This document shows positions 1-9,042 of a stretch of DNA of 64,000 nucleotides, one piece after another (the first letter of the stretch is position 1; each line of letters opens with the position of its first letter). The notes beneath the pieces were generated by a model, which had not been told where the DNA came from, searched no databases, and saw only the letters and a program-made list of their open reading frames with translations. This DNA comes from Tepidiforma flava (GTDB lineage: Bacteria > Chloroflexota > Dehalococcoidia > Tepidiformales > Tepidiformaceae): assembly GCF_027594505.1 (NCBI RefSeq), contig NZ_CP115149.1, positions 663,906-727,905 on the forward strand. The letters are read 5' to 3'. Made by a program: the position numbers and the translations under genes.

Positions 1-2
1 CG

Positions 3-512
3 GCGTGGTTCACGTTCCTCTATCTGCTGTTCGCGGTCCACATGTTCCCGGCGGTCGTGCTCTACCGGGTGCAGGTGTTCCTCTACGAGAGCGGGTTCCC
101 GCGGCTGGCGACGCTCGTTTCGCGGCTGAATTCGTTCCTGTTCGATGTGACGATCGGCAACCACGTGCGTGCGGGCGGGGGGCTGCTGATCGCGCACGGG
201 CACGTGGTGCTGGACGGCTGGACGCGGATCGGCCGGCGGGTCGAGATCAACCCGTTCGTGACGCTGGGCATCGGCAACAGCTCGCGGAAGCCGTTCGAGC
301 TCTGGGGGCCGGAAATCGGCGACGACGTGAACATCGGGACCGGCGCGAAGATCGTCGGCCGGATAAAGATTGGTGAGGGGGTGAAGATCGGGGCGAACGC
401 GGTGGTGGTGAGCGATATCCCGGCCTTCCACACGGCGGTCGGGGTGCCGGCGCGGGCGATCCCGGGCGGCCGGCGGCGGGAGACGGAGCGGTGGGAGCCG
501 CCGAAGGCGTGA
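3..512 (+). CDS. Hexapeptide-repeat acyltransferase (serine acetyltransferase-like), 5' partial
   Basis: The reading frame is open to the left edge, so the start lies outside the window. The visible N-terminal part is hydrophobic and helical. From about codon 50 it becomes a left-handed beta-helix of hexapeptide turns ([43 protein letters not shown]) and ends with a GVPAR turn, as in CysE and capsule-type O-acetyltransferases. Such enzymes move an acetyl group from acetyl-CoA to a hydroxyl of serine or a sugar. The next gene, a GT2 glycosyltransferase, starts inside its stop codon, so a sugar acceptor in polysaccharide synthesis is more likely than cysteine synthesis. The substrate is inferred from context only. 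Confidence 0.75.
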   Translation, partial: AWFTFLYLLFAVHMFPAVVLYRVQVFLYESGFPRLATLVSRLNSFLFDVTIGNHVRAGGGLLIAHGHVVLDGWTRIGRRVEINPFVTLGIGNSSRKPFELWGPEIGDDVNIGTGAKIVGRIKIGEGVKIGANAVVVSDIPAFHTAVGVPARAIPGGRRRETERWEPPKA

Positions 513-1405
513 GCACCCCGCGCATCGCCATCCTGACCGTGACGACGAACGCGGCGGCGCACCTGCCGGCGTACCTCGATGCGCTGGAGCGGGTGACCTA
601 CCCGGCGTGGGAGTTGTGGGCGGTCGACAACGGTTCGAGGGACGGCTCGGCGGCCATGGTGCGCGAGCGGATGCCGGGGGCGCGTGTGCTGGAGAACGGC
701 GAGAATCTCGGTTTCACCGGGGCCTGCAACCGGGCGCTCCGGGAGATCCTTGCGCGGCCGGACATCGGCTACGTCCTCTTCCTGAACGACGACACGGAGG
801 TGACGCCGGGCTTCCTCGAGCCGCTCGCCGCGCTGGCCGACGCGCGGACGCTGGTCGCGCCGAAGACCTACCTCGCGGGGCAGCCGGGCATCCTCGACGA
901 CGCCGCGGGCGCGTTCGACTGGTGGCGGGGGACGTGGAGGCGGCGGGTGCTGGGGCGGCGGGAGGGGCCGGCTGACTGCTACCCCCACGCCATCGAGACG
1001 GCGAACCTCTCCTGCCTGCTGGTGCCGGCGGGGGCGTTCCGGGAGGTGGGGCTGCTCGACGACGCCTTCTTCGTGTACTACGACGACACCGATTTTTGCC
1101 GGCGGGCGCGGGCCGCAGGCTACCGGATCTTCTTCGAGCCGCGGTCCGTGGTGTACCACCGGAAGGGGGCCACGCTGGGCGGGCAGGCGAGCGCGTTCGG
1201 CTGCTACTACCTCGCGCGGAACCGGCCGTACCTCATCCGCAAGCACCGCGGGCTGCTGCCGTTCGCAGCCTTCTTCGCCTACTATGCGGCGACGCGGGCG
1301 GCGCGAATGGGGTTGTGGCTGGGGCAGGGCCGCGCCGACCTCGCGCGCGCGACGGCAGCGGGGATGCGGGATTTCGTGCTGGGGCGGATGGGGCCGCGGC
1401 GCTGA
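509..1405 (+). CDS. Family 2 glycosyltransferase (rhamnosyltransferase-like)
   Basis: A protein of about 298 residues with a GT-A fold. It opens with the strand [10 protein letters not shown], then has VDNGSRDGS, the acceptor-side [12 protein letters not shown] motif typical of rhamnosyltransferase-like GT2 enzymes, and the metal-binding region FLNDDTEV. Toward the C-terminus come the [17 protein letters not shown] block and a hydrophobic segment that probably touches the membrane. It should move a nucleotide-activated sugar onto a lipid or glycan acceptor. I chose the GTG at 509 because it overlaps the upstream TGA as GTGA, which suggests translational coupling; a GTG at 491 is also in frame. 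The acceptor cannot be told from the sequence. Confidence 0.85.
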   Translation: MSTPRIAILTVTTNAAAHLPAYLDALERVTYPAWELWAVDNGSRDGSAAMVRERMPGARVLENGENLGFTGACNRALREILARPDIGYVLFLNDDTEVTPGFLEPLAALADARTLVAPKTYLAGQPGILDDAAGAFDWWRGTWRRRVLGRREGPADCYPHAIETANLSCLLVPAGAFREVGLLDDAFFVYYDDTDFCRRARAAGYRIFFEPRSVVYHRKGATLGGQASAFGCYYLARNRPYLIRKHRGLLPFAAFFAYYAATRAARMGLWLGQGRADLARATAAGMRDFVLGRMGPRR

Positions 1406-1414
1406 CGGACGCGG

Positions 1415-1702
1415 TCAGGCGTCGAGCAGTTCGGTTTCGAGGTCGAGGAGTTCGGCGTCGGGCCGCCACTCCTGCACCGCGGCGGCGATGGCGGCGAGCT
1501 GCTCGTCGGCGTGGCGGGCATCGTTCGAGAGCACGGCGGCCGCGATGACGGCGCTCCCGGCTGCGTCGAGGGCGTCGACCTCGGCGACGGCGGCGTTGAA
1601 GCGGCTCCGGAGGCGTTCGACGATAGGCCGGACGATGGCGCGCTTCTCCTTCAGCGAGCGGCTGGGGAGCCGGAGGGTGATGCGGAGGACACCGACGGTC
1701 AC
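1415..1702 (-). CDS. DUF503 family protein
   Basis: A 95-residue protein of the DUF503 (YlxP-like) family, recognised from its N-terminal strand VGVLRITLRLPSRSLKEKR, the IVRPIVERLRSRFNAAVAEVD helix-strand region and the A-rich second half. In other bacteria members often lie near rbfA, infB and truB, but not here, and the biochemical role is unknown. The GTG start at 1702 has no clear ribosome-binding site. It is convergent with the glycosyltransferase, with 9 bases between the two stops, and is probably co-transcribed with the small membrane protein and LmbE-like gene upstream. Confidence 0.75.
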   Translation of the reverse strand: MTVGVLRITLRLPSRSLKEKRAIVRPIVERLRSRFNAAVAEVDALDAAGSAVIAAAVLSNDARHADEQLAAIAAAVQEWRPDAELLDLETELLDA

Positions 1703-1742
1703 CAGGTGAGTGTAGGGAGCGCGCCCGGCAGGAGCGACGGCT

Positions 1743-1889
1743 TCAGCGGCGGCGCGGCCGGTCGTCGCGGGGGCCGCCGAGGAGCACCACGAACAGCAGC
1801 AGGAGGGCGCCGCCGATGACGAGGGCGGCGATCCAGGCGGGCGACGCGTCGCCGCGGAGCGCCTCGAGCAGCTGAGCGGAGCGCGCCAC
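1743..1889 (-). CDS. Small single-pass membrane protein (48 aa), unknown
   Basis: A 48-residue open frame from a GTG start. It has a short amphipathic N-terminus (MARSAQLLEALRGD), one clear membrane segment of about 20 hydrophobic residues (AALVIGGALLLLFVVLLGG) and a basic tail RDDRPRRR, which predicts an outside-N, inside-C orientation. It fills the gap between the LmbE-like gene and DUF503 on the same strand. No family is recognised. The hydrophobic segment followed by positive charges supports a real gene, but no strong ribosome-binding site is visible, so this is tentative. Confidence 0.45.
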   Translation of the reverse strand: MARSAQLLEALRGDASPAWIAALVIGGALLLLFVVLLGGPRDDRPRRR

Positions 1890-1916
1890 ACCCCGGGAGA
1901 CGCTGGCAGGGGCGGC

Positions 1917-2672
1917 TCAGGTTCCCGGCTGCGCGGCGTCGAGGGCGAAGAGGAGGGGCGCGACGCGGCGCATATCGGCGGGCCGGTGGAGGAGGAACCA
2001 CTCCTCGGCCAGCAGGGCGCGGACGATGCCGGGCGGGAAGATCGCCTCCGGTTCGCCGCCGGGGAGCTGCGAACGGTGGGCGGCGATGGCGGCGAGCTTG
2101 GCCGGCGCCGCCGCACGGATGGGGATGCGGAAGTCGGGGGCCTCCACGCCGAGGTCGGCGGCGGCCAGCGCCGGCGGGTCGCCGAGGAGGGGCCGGCAGA
2201 GCTCGTACTGCGGGCGGAAGAGGCCGCGCGGGAAGGCGGCGAAGAGGAGCGCCGGCGGCGCCGGCATCGCCTCGACGGCAGCGATGACGGCGCGGTGGAG
2301 GGCGAGGTGGTCGGGGTGACCGTAGGCGCCGTCGGGACCGAGGGTGAAGACGAGGTCAGGCTGGCAGGCGTCGATAGCGGCCGCAACGACGCTGGGGAGG
2401 CGGGGGAACCGGGCGAGGCCGCCGTCGGCCAGCCGGGGGGAAACGCCGGGGCAGGCGCCGAGCGCGGCGCAGGCGGCAGCCAGCTCGCGGAGGCGGAGCG
2501 CGCCGACGTCGGCGGGGCGAACGGCTTCGCCGGTGTAGCAGTTGCCGGCCTCGCCCGCCGAGCAGGCGATGACGGTGCAGGTCCAGCCGGCGCGCGCGGC
2601 GAGCGCGAGGGTGCCGCCGACGCTGTAGGCCTCGTCGTCGGGATGGGGAACGAGCGCGAGGATGCGGGGCAT
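1917..2672 (-). CDS. PIG-L/LmbE family zinc deacetylase
   Basis: A 251-residue protein starting with MPRILALVPHPDDEAYSVGG, which holds the PHPDDE zinc-binding and catalytic motif of the LmbE/PIG-L/MshB/BshB family. The second zinc-ligand motif, GHPDH, occurs near residue 130 (DGAYGHPDHLALH). These enzymes hydrolyse N-acetyl groups from GlcNAc-type substrates, for example in mycothiol, bacillithiol or GPI-like lipids. No bacillithiol or mycothiol partner genes are nearby, so the substrate is open. The ATG at 2672 is the only start that gives the normal family N-terminus. A divergent promoter must lie in the 148 bases before the SDR gene at 2821. Confidence 0.85.
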   Translation of the reverse strand: MPRILALVPHPDDEAYSVGGTLALAARAGWTCTVIACSAGEAGNCYTGEAVRPADVGALRLRELAAACAALGACPGVSPRLADGGLARFPRLPSVVAAAIDACQPDLVFTLGPDGAYGHPDHLALHRAVIAAVEAMPAPPALLFAAFPRGLFRPQYELCRPLLGDPPALAAADLGVEAPDFRIPIRAAAPAKLAAIAAHRSQLPGGEPEAIFPPGIVRALLAEEWFLLHRPADMRRVAPLLFALDAAQPGT

Positions 2673-2820
2673 GCGCGGATCGTACCGCGGGCGGAGGAAT
2701 CGTTCGCGGGGGCCGAAAGACAGCGCCGGGCCGAGGTGGTAGATTCTCGGCCGGCCGCGGGAGGGGCTTCGGCGTTCCCCGGCGGCCGCCAAGACCCCTG
2801 CACAGGAGTTCGAACAGGAG

Positions 2821-3771
2821 ATGCCCGGGAGACTGGAAGGCAAAGTGGCAATCGTGACTGGCGCGGGCCGCGGCATCGGCCGGGCGGAGGCGCTCGCGCT
2901 CGCGCGGGAAGGCTGCCGCGTCATCGTCAACGACGTGGGCGGGAGCGCGGCCGGCGAGGGGAAGGACACGACGCCGGCCGAGGAGGTGGTCGCCGAAATC
3001 AAGAAGATGGGCGGCGAGGCGGTCCCGAACTTCGGCGATGTGACCTCGATGGCGGACGGCGAGGCGATCGTGAAGCAGGCGCTCGACACGTGGGGCCGGC
3101 TCGACATCCTCGTGAACAACGCGGGCATCCTGCGCGACCGGATCATCTTCAACATGACCGAGGCGGAGTGGGATGCGGTTATCGCGGTCCACCTGAAAGG
3201 GCACTTCACGATCACCAAGCACGCGGCGATGGTATTCCGGCAGCAGCGGAGCGGCCGCATCGTGAACACGAGTTCGGAGAGCGGGCTGGGCAATCTCGGG
3301 CAGGCGAACTACGCGGCGGCGAAGGAGGGCATCGTCGGGCTGACGCGCACGCTGGCGCTCGACCTCGGCAAGTACGGGGTGACGGCGAACGCGATCCGGC
3401 CGCGGGCGGCGACGCGGCTGACGCTGAGCCCGGAGATGGAGGCGGCGCGGGCGCGGCGGGCGCAGCTCGCGGCGCAGGGGCAGGAGCCCGCAGCACCGCA
3501 GTCCTCGGCCGAGGAAGCGATTGCGCGCATCGCGTCGATGGCGCCGGAGCTGGTCGCGCCGCTGGTCGTCTACCTCTGCCTGCCGGAAGCGGCGAACGTG
3601 AACGGGCGCGACTTCATCGTCGGCGGCGATGAGATCAGCCTGATGAGCCTGCCGACGCGCGAGAAGACGATCTACAAGAAGGGCGGCTGGGACCTGGAGT
3701 CGCTCATCGAAGTCTTCCCGGGGACGCTGGGCGCGGGGCTGGTGAACCCGCGGCCGCCGGAGCAGGCGTAG
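2821..3771 (+). CDS. Short-chain dehydrogenase/reductase (3-hydroxyacyl-CoA dehydrogenase-like)
   Basis: A 316-residue SDR. The glycine motif is GAGRGIG near residue 15, the NNAG motif is in LVNNAGILRD, and the active-site Ser and YxxxK are in NTSSESGLGNLGQANYAAAK. The extended loop after the first strand, the LRDRIIFNMTEAEWDAV stretch and the AIRPRAATRLT loop resemble the dehydrogenase domain of peroxisomal multifunctional enzyme 2 and related bacterial 3-hydroxyacyl-CoA dehydrogenases rather than FabG. The C-terminus runs about 50 residues beyond the usual SDR core. AGGAG motifs lie just upstream. It is followed by another SDR and two phosphotransferases, pointing to catabolism of hydroxylated acyl-CoAs; the exact substrate is inferred. 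Confidence 0.8.
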   Translation: MPGRLEGKVAIVTGAGRGIGRAEALALAREGCRVIVNDVGGSAAGEGKDTTPAEEVVAEIKKMGGEAVPNFGDVTSMADGEAIVKQALDTWGRLDILVNNAGILRDRIIFNMTEAEWDAVIAVHLKGHFTITKHAAMVFRQQRSGRIVNTSSESGLGNLGQANYAAAKEGIVGLTRTLALDLGKYGVTANAIRPRAATRLTLSPEMEAARARRAQLAAQGQEPAAPQSSAEEAIARIASMAPELVAPLVVYLCLPEAANVNGRDFIVGGDEISLMSLPTREKTIYKKGGWDLESLIEVFPGTLGAGLVNPRPPEQA

Positions 3772-3772
3772 G

Positions 3773-4549
3773 GTGGCCGGCCGGTTCGACGGCCGGGTGG
3801 CGTTCGTGACGGGCGCAGGGTCGGGCATCGGCGAGGCCGCGGCCCTGCGCTTCGCCGCCGAGGGGGCGGCGGTCGCCTGCGCGGATATCAACCGGGAGGG
3901 CGCCGAGCGGGTGGCGGCCGGCATCGCCGAGCACGGCGGCCGGGCGATCGCGATTCCGCTCGACGTGACCGACGAGGCGGCCTTCCAGGCGGCGCTCGAC
4001 CGGACGGTGCGGGAGCTGGGCGGCCTCCACGTGGTGTTCAACAACGCGGGCATCGGCGGCCGCGGGCATTCGTGGGAGCAGACCATCGCAGTCAACCTGA
4101 CCGGGGTGTACTACGGGTGCTTCCACGGCTGCGCGAAGCTGGCCGAGCTGGGCGGCGGGGCCGTCGTGAACACGGCGTCGGTGGCCGGGCTGAACGGGCT
4201 GGTGGGGCCGCCGCTGCCCGGGGCGGAGCGGTCGCCGGTGCTGCCGGGCGCGGGGGCGTACACGGCAGCGAAGCACGGCGTGGTCGGCCTGACGCGGCAG
4301 TTCGCCATCATCTACGGGCCGCGCGGGGTGCGGGTGAACGCCGTCGCGCCGGGCTACATCGTGACGCCGATGACGGAAGAGATCCGGAGCATGGAGACGG
4401 CGGAGGAGTTCCTCACCGGGCTCCACCCGATCGGCCGGCTGGGGCGGCCGGAGGAGGTCGCGGCGGCGGTCGCGTTCCTCGCCAGCGAGGATGCCTCGTT
4501 CGTGACGGGCGCAGTGCTCCCGGTGGACGGCGGCTACGACGCGCGCTGA
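3773..4549 (+). CDS. Short-chain dehydrogenase/reductase
   Basis: A 258-residue classical SDR with the cofactor motif GAGSGIG (about residues 14-20), DVTD at the adenine-binding turn, FNNAGIGG, the catalytic Ser in NTASVAG, YTAAKHG as the YxxxK site, and the family C-terminus GAVLPVDGGYDAR. An acidic residue after the second strand (CADIN) suggests a preference for NAD. The GTG start lies one base after the stop of the previous SDR, so the two are almost certainly co-transcribed. An insert of about 15 residues after NTASVAGLNG is longer than in most FabG-like enzymes. The substrate is not known. Confidence 0.82.
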   Translation: MAGRFDGRVAFVTGAGSGIGEAAALRFAAEGAAVACADINREGAERVAAGIAEHGGRAIAIPLDVTDEAAFQAALDRTVRELGGLHVVFNNAGIGGRGHSWEQTIAVNLTGVYYGCFHGCAKLAELGGGAVVNTASVAGLNGLVGPPLPGAERSPVLPGAGAYTAAKHGVVGLTRQFAIIYGPRGVRVNAVAPGYIVTPMTEEIRSMETAEEFLTGLHPIGRLGRPEEVAAAVAFLASEDASFVTGAVLPVDGGYDAR

Positions 4550-4593
4550 CGCGGGCGGGGTGAGCAGCGGCCCGCCGGGGTAGAATCGGCGGC

Positions 4594-5529
4594 ATGGTGC
4601 CGCGGCCGGGGGATTTCGAACCGTGGCTGAACCGGCTGCCCGGCTTCGGCGACGCCCGGGTGGCCTCGATCACGCCGGTCGACGGCGGGGCATCGAACAT
4701 CACCTGCCGGGCAGAGCTGCTGGGGAGCGGCCCGCGGACCGTCTGCCTTCGGCTGCAGCGCGAGCGCGGCATCTTCGAGCCGTACGACGTCATCCGGGAG
4801 GGGCGGGTCATCGCGGCGCTGGCGGGGACGGCGGTGCCGGTGCCGCGGCTGCTCGGGATGGAGCCGGACCCGGCGGTGCTCGGCGCGCCGTTCATCGTGC
4901 TCGAGTGGGTCGACGCGCCGCACATGGGGCTGGCGCCGGATGCCGACTTCGACGCCTTCACGCGGATGGTGGCGCGCATCCACGCAGTGGACTGGGCGGC
5001 GGCGGGGCTGGCGTTCCTCGGCGTGCCGCGGGGCCCCCGGGAGGCGCTGGAGGCGGAGCTCGCGGCCATCGAACGGCGGATGCTGGCCTTCGGCTGCGCC
5101 GGCGAGCCGATGCTGCGGGAGGGGCTGGCGCGGCTCCGGGCAGCGGTGCCGGCTGACGGCCGGCTGGCGCTCTGCCAGGGCGACATCAACGTGTTCAACT
5201 ACCTCTTCCGGGGCGGCGAGGTGGTCGCGGTGGTCGACTGGGAGCAGGCGAAGATTTCGGATCCGCGGATGGACATCGGGCAGCTGCTGGCGCTCTCCCA
5301 TTTGAAGGGCGCGCCGTTCGGGCCGGCAGAGCGGATGCCCTTCGCGGTGCGGTACGCGGCGGCGAGCGGGCGCGACCCGGGCGATTTGCGCTGGTTCCGG
5401 GCCGCGTGGCTGTGGCAGCTGGGCGTCATCCACTACGGCTGGCGCCGGTACGGCAACGGCAGCGCGCCGTGGTACACGCTGGAGCGGGCGGGCGAGCTGC
5501 TCGAGATGGCGCTCGCCGAGCTGGCCTGA
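4594..5529 (+). CDS. Aminoglycoside-phosphotransferase-fold kinase (ACAD11/LvaA-like), first of a tandem pair
   Basis: A 311-residue protein-kinase-like phosphotransferase. The N-lobe has DGGASNITCRAEL and CLRLQRERGI. The C-lobe has the catalytic loop CQGDINVFNYLF (Asp and Asn of the HxDxxxxN type, with His replaced) and the metal-binding VVDWEQAKISDP. This family includes the kinase domain of ACAD11 and bacterial LvaA, which phosphorylate the hydroxyl of 4-hydroxyacyl-CoAs; antibiotic resistance is unlikely. It follows two SDR genes and its TGA overlaps the ATG of a paralogous kinase. Function on a hydroxyacyl-CoA is inferred from family and context. Confidence 0.78.
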   Translation: MVPRPGDFEPWLNRLPGFGDARVASITPVDGGASNITCRAELLGSGPRTVCLRLQRERGIFEPYDVIREGRVIAALAGTAVPVPRLLGMEPDPAVLGAPFIVLEWVDAPHMGLAPDADFDAFTRMVARIHAVDWAAAGLAFLGVPRGPREALEAELAAIERRMLAFGCAGEPMLREGLARLRAAVPADGRLALCQGDINVFNYLFRGGEVVAVVDWEQAKISDPRMDIGQLLALSHLKGAPFGPAERMPFAVRYAAASGRDPGDLRWFRAAWLWQLGVIHYGWRRYGNGSAPWYTLERAGELLEMALAELA

Positions 5530-6491
5530 TGCACTGGACGGCGCGGCTGGCGGCCTACCTCGCGGCGCATCTCCCGGCGGCGGAGGCGGTCGAGGTGGCG
5601 AACCCGCGGGCGATGCCGGCCGGCGCGAGCAATGAAACGGTCGCGTTCGACCTCCGGGTCCGGGCCGACGGGCTGACGTGGACGCTGCCGCTGGTGCTCC
5701 GGCCGCAGCGGGAAGACGGCATCCTCGCCCCGTACGACGTCGGCCGGCAGTTCCGGGTGCTGCGGGCGCTGGGGGCGACGGCGGTGCCGGTGCCGGCCGC
5801 GGCGTGGTTCGAACCGACGGGCGAGGTGCTGGGCACGCCGTTCTACGTGATGGCGCGGGTGCGCGGGGAGACCCTGCCGCTTTTCTGGTACGGGAGGTCG
5901 CCGCGGCTGGCGGCAGCGGCGGAGGCGCTCGCCGGCATCCACGCGGTGGACTGGCAGGCCGCGGGGCTCGCGTTTCTCGCTGAGGGGTCCGCCGACGACC
6001 CGCTGGAGGCGGAACTCGGGCCGTGGCGGATGCGCGCGGAGCGGCTCCGCATCGGGAGGGCGCCGCTGCTCATCGCGCTGGGCGAATGGCTGCGCGCGAA
6101 CCAGCCCGCAGACGCGCGCACGGCGCTGCTCCACGGCGACCCGAACCCGGGGAACTACCTGTTCGAGGGCGACCGGGTGGTTGCGGTGGTCGACTGGGAG
6201 CTGGCGGGGCTGGGCGACCCGCGCTCGGACCTCGGCTTCTACGCCGCGCTGCAGACGGTCTTCGGCGGGATGGGCGGTCCGCGGGGCGAGACGCTCCTCT
6301 CGGAGGCCTACGCGGGAGTGACGGGGCGGCAGCTCACGGCGCTGGAGTATTACGAGGCGCTGGGACTCTACCGCATGGCGGTAGTGATGGCTGGCTGGGC
6401 GGGCCGCTTCGGCGCGCTCTCGACGGGGCACACGCTGGAAGTCATCGCGCGGCGGCTCGCGGTGCTGCTCGGCCCGCGATGGGGAGCGTGA
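5529..6491 (+). CDS. Aminoglycoside-phosphotransferase-fold kinase (ACAD11/LvaA-like), second of a tandem pair
   Basis: A 320-residue paralogue of the preceding gene. It shares GASNETVAFDLR, the LRPQREDGILAPYDV region, the catalytic loop LLHGDPNPGNYLF with an intact HGD, and VVDWELAGLGDP. The ATG overlaps the previous stop (ATGA), so the two proteins are translationally coupled and may form a complex. Its 3' end overlaps the convergent phoR-like gene by 50 bases, one of the longest overlaps in the window. A role in phosphorylating hydroxyacyl-CoA or another small molecule is inferred, and no acyl-CoA dehydrogenase is adjacent here. Confidence 0.78.
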   Translation: MHWTARLAAYLAAHLPAAEAVEVANPRAMPAGASNETVAFDLRVRADGLTWTLPLVLRPQREDGILAPYDVGRQFRVLRALGATAVPVPAAAWFEPTGEVLGTPFYVMARVRGETLPLFWYGRSPRLAAAAEALAGIHAVDWQAAGLAFLAEGSADDPLEAELGPWRMRAERLRIGRAPLLIALGEWLRANQPADARTALLHGDPNPGNYLFEGDRVVAVVDWELAGLGDPRSDLGFYAALQTVFGGMGGPRGETLLSEAYAGVTGRQLTALEYYEALGLYRMAVVMAGWAGRFGALSTGHTLEVIARRLAVLLGPRWGA

Positions 6492-7965
6492 ACACGAAGG
6501 TGGTGCCGCGGCCGAGTTCGCTCGTGGCCCAGATTTCGCCGCCGTGGGCGCGGACGATTTCGCGGGCGATGGCGAGGCCGAGGCCGTGGCCTTTGCGGCC
6601 GTCGTTCGATTCGCGCGTGTGCCTGCTGCGGTAGAACCGCTCGAACAGGTGGGGGAGGTCCTCCGGCGGGATGCCCGGGCCCGTATCGCTGACGGCGACC
6701 TGCAGGGTCCCGGGCTGGAGGTCGCGGCAGGCGACGCGGACGGTGCCGCCCCGCGGCGTGTAGCGGAGGGCGTTATCGATGAGGTTGTTGAGGACCTGTT
6801 CGAGCCGTTCGAAGTCGCCCCGCACGCGGGCAGTGCCGGCGGGCGCGAATTCGAGCGTGACCTGCCGCTCTTCGGCGCGGAGCGAGAAGACATCAGCGAG
6901 GTGGGCGAAGAGCTCGCGCAGGTCGACGTCCTCCTGCTCCATCGAAACCTGGCCGGACTCGATGCGGGAGAGGTCGAGCAGCTCCTGGACGAGGCGGAGG
7001 ACGCGGGCGGATTCGTCGCTGATGATGCGGGCGGAGCGCTGGATGCCCGCGGGGTCGTCGATGGTGCCGTCGAGGATGGCTTCGCTGAAGCCGCGGATGG
7101 AGGTGAGCGGGGTCTTCAGCTCGTGGGAGATGTTGGCGAGGAAGTCGCGCAGGGTTTGCTGGGAGCGCTGCACTTCTTCGGTCATGCGGTTGAAGTTGGC
7201 AGCGAGGTCGCGGACTTCGCGGGGGCCGGTGGCGGGGACGCGCTGGCGGTAGTTGCCGCGGGCGACGGAGCGGGCGGCGCGGGCGATGTTGCGGAGCGGC
7301 GAGGCGACGCTCTGGCTGAAGGCGAAGCCGAGGACGAGGGCGGCGGCGACGCCGATGAGGCCGGAGAAGAGGAGGCGGGGCATGAGGTCGCCGACGATTT
7401 CGCCGAGGCTGGCGGCCGGGCGGGCGACGATGATCGCGGCTGCGCCGGTCTCGGCCAGCGCCTGGAGGACTTCGGGCTCGAGGGCCATGGAGACGCAGAG
7501 CAGCGGCTCGCGGCCGGGGACATCGAGGCGGCAGCGGCGCGGCTCGAGGGAGGCGGGGGTGCCCGGCGCGGGCGGCGGCTGGCTGACGAGGTCGCGGACG
7601 ACGGCGTCGTCGAGGGCGAGGTCGGCGGGTGCGGAGGTGAGGCCGGGGATGACGCGGCCGTTCGCATCGACGAGGGCGAGGGCCGTCTCGGCGGAGACGC
7701 GGTTGGGACGGCCGAGGAAGCTGCGGAGCGTGAGGAGGAGGTCGTTGGTCGTGGGGACGGGGTCGCCGGGGGCGGTTTCGAGCCGGGCCTGGAGTTCGGC
7801 GTTCGCCTGGGCGTTGATGAGGCGGCCGAGGTCTTCGAGGTTGCCGTAGGAGATGTCGTCGCGGTAGCCGCCGATTTGGAGGAAGAGCGAGAGGGCAGCG
7901 AGGAAGAGCGTGACGGCGATGATGAAGAGGTAGGTGAAGAGGAGGCGGACCTGGAGGCTACCCAT
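6442..7965 (-). CDS. phoR: Membrane sensor histidine kinase (PhoR-type)
   Basis: A 507-residue sensor kinase. A membrane segment at residues 8-30 is followed by an extracytoplasmic region of about 160 residues, a second membrane segment around 198-222 and a HAMP linker ending in NFNRMTEE. The phosphoacceptor box NISHELKTPLTSIRGF has its His near 282. The ATPase domain has the N box LNNLIDNALRYTP, G1 VSDTGPGI, the F box LFERFYRS and G2 GHGLGLAIA. It lies 74 bases downstream of a PhoB-type regulator, and that pair diverges from the pst operon, so phosphate sensing with PstSCAB-PhoU is the likely role. The large extracytoplasmic domain is longer than in many PhoR proteins. Confidence 0.85.
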   Translation of the reverse strand: MGSLQVRLLFTYLFIIAVTLFLAALSLFLQIGGYRDDISYGNLEDLGRLINAQANAELQARLETAPGDPVPTTNDLLLTLRSFLGRPNRVSAETALALVDANGRVIPGLTSAPADLALDDAVVRDLVSQPPPAPGTPASLEPRRCRLDVPGREPLLCVSMALEPEVLQALAETGAAAIIVARPAASLGEIVGDLMPRLLFSGLIGVAAALVLGFAFSQSVASPLRNIARAARSVARGNYRQRVPATGPREVRDLAANFNRMTEEVQRSQQTLRDFLANISHELKTPLTSIRGFSEAILDGTIDDPAGIQRSARIISDESARVLRLVQELLDLSRIESGQVSMEQEDVDLRELFAHLADVFSLRAEERQVTLEFAPAGTARVRGDFERLEQVLNNLIDNALRYTPRGGTVRVACRDLQPGTLQVAVSDTGPGIPPEDLPHLFERFYRSRHTRESNDGRKGHGLGLAIAREIVRAHGGEIWATSELGRGTTFVFTLPIAGRAAPRAAAR

Positions 7966-8039
7966 GGCGGCGGTGGGGGGCGGGCTGGCGCGGCCGGGTC
8001 ATAGCGCTCCGGTCTCCCGGTGGAGGATGGACGACCGGG

Positions 8040-8717
<678 letters not shown>

Positions 8718-8911
8718 GGGCGCCTTTGGCCGGGGGTGTGATGCGAGTATGCGCCGGGAACCCGGGAGCCTGCCACCCGGCAGCGATGCCGGGACGGGGG
8801 ACTGGCAGGCTGCGGGCCCCCGGCGCCTGAGGGGCGGCAGGCGGGCGGGGCCGTCAGCCGCCCGCCACCTGGCGGTATGGTGCGGGTACGCCGCCGCGGA
8901 ATCCGCATGAG

Positions 8912-8987
8912 GCTGCAAACGGCGTGTAAAACGTCGGCGCGGGGAGTTTCGCAGCGCCGGAGAGCGTTAAACCGGGGTTAAAGGTGC
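8912..8987 (+). promoter_or_regulatory. Candidate Pho box between phoB and pstS
   Basis: The 325 bases between phoB and pstS hold no gene. Within them two pairs of six-base elements repeat with an 11-base period: GCAAAC at 8915 and GTAAAA at 8926, then GTTAAA at 8966 and GTTAAA at 8977. PhoB-family regulators bind direct repeats with this period, so this is a candidate operator controlling the divergent phosphate genes. The rest of the gap (8718-8911 and 8988-9042) shows no other clear element except the pstS ribosome-binding site. Confidence 0.5.
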
Positions 8988-9042
8988 GGGGTGAGCATGC
9001 CGGGCGAAGCACCAACCATACTGACTTCAGGGGAGATACGTG

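Noticed and set aside
491..508. GTG at 491 as the glycosyltransferase start
   Set aside because: The GTG at 509 overlaps the upstream stop as GTGA and gives a more usual N-terminus.
83..1246. Long minus-strand open frame opposite the acyltransferase and glycosyltransferase genes
   Set aside because: Its composition is Arg/Pro/Ala-rich with no recognisable motif, and the plus-strand genes have clear families. At about 70% G+C such antisense frames are expected. The same reasoning removes many other long shadow frames, for example opposite 23328-24230 and 24318-25646.
4594..6491. Tandem phosphotransferases as aminoglycoside resistance genes
   Set aside because: They match the ACAD11/LvaA branch and lie with SDR genes; nothing suggests an antibiotic substrate.
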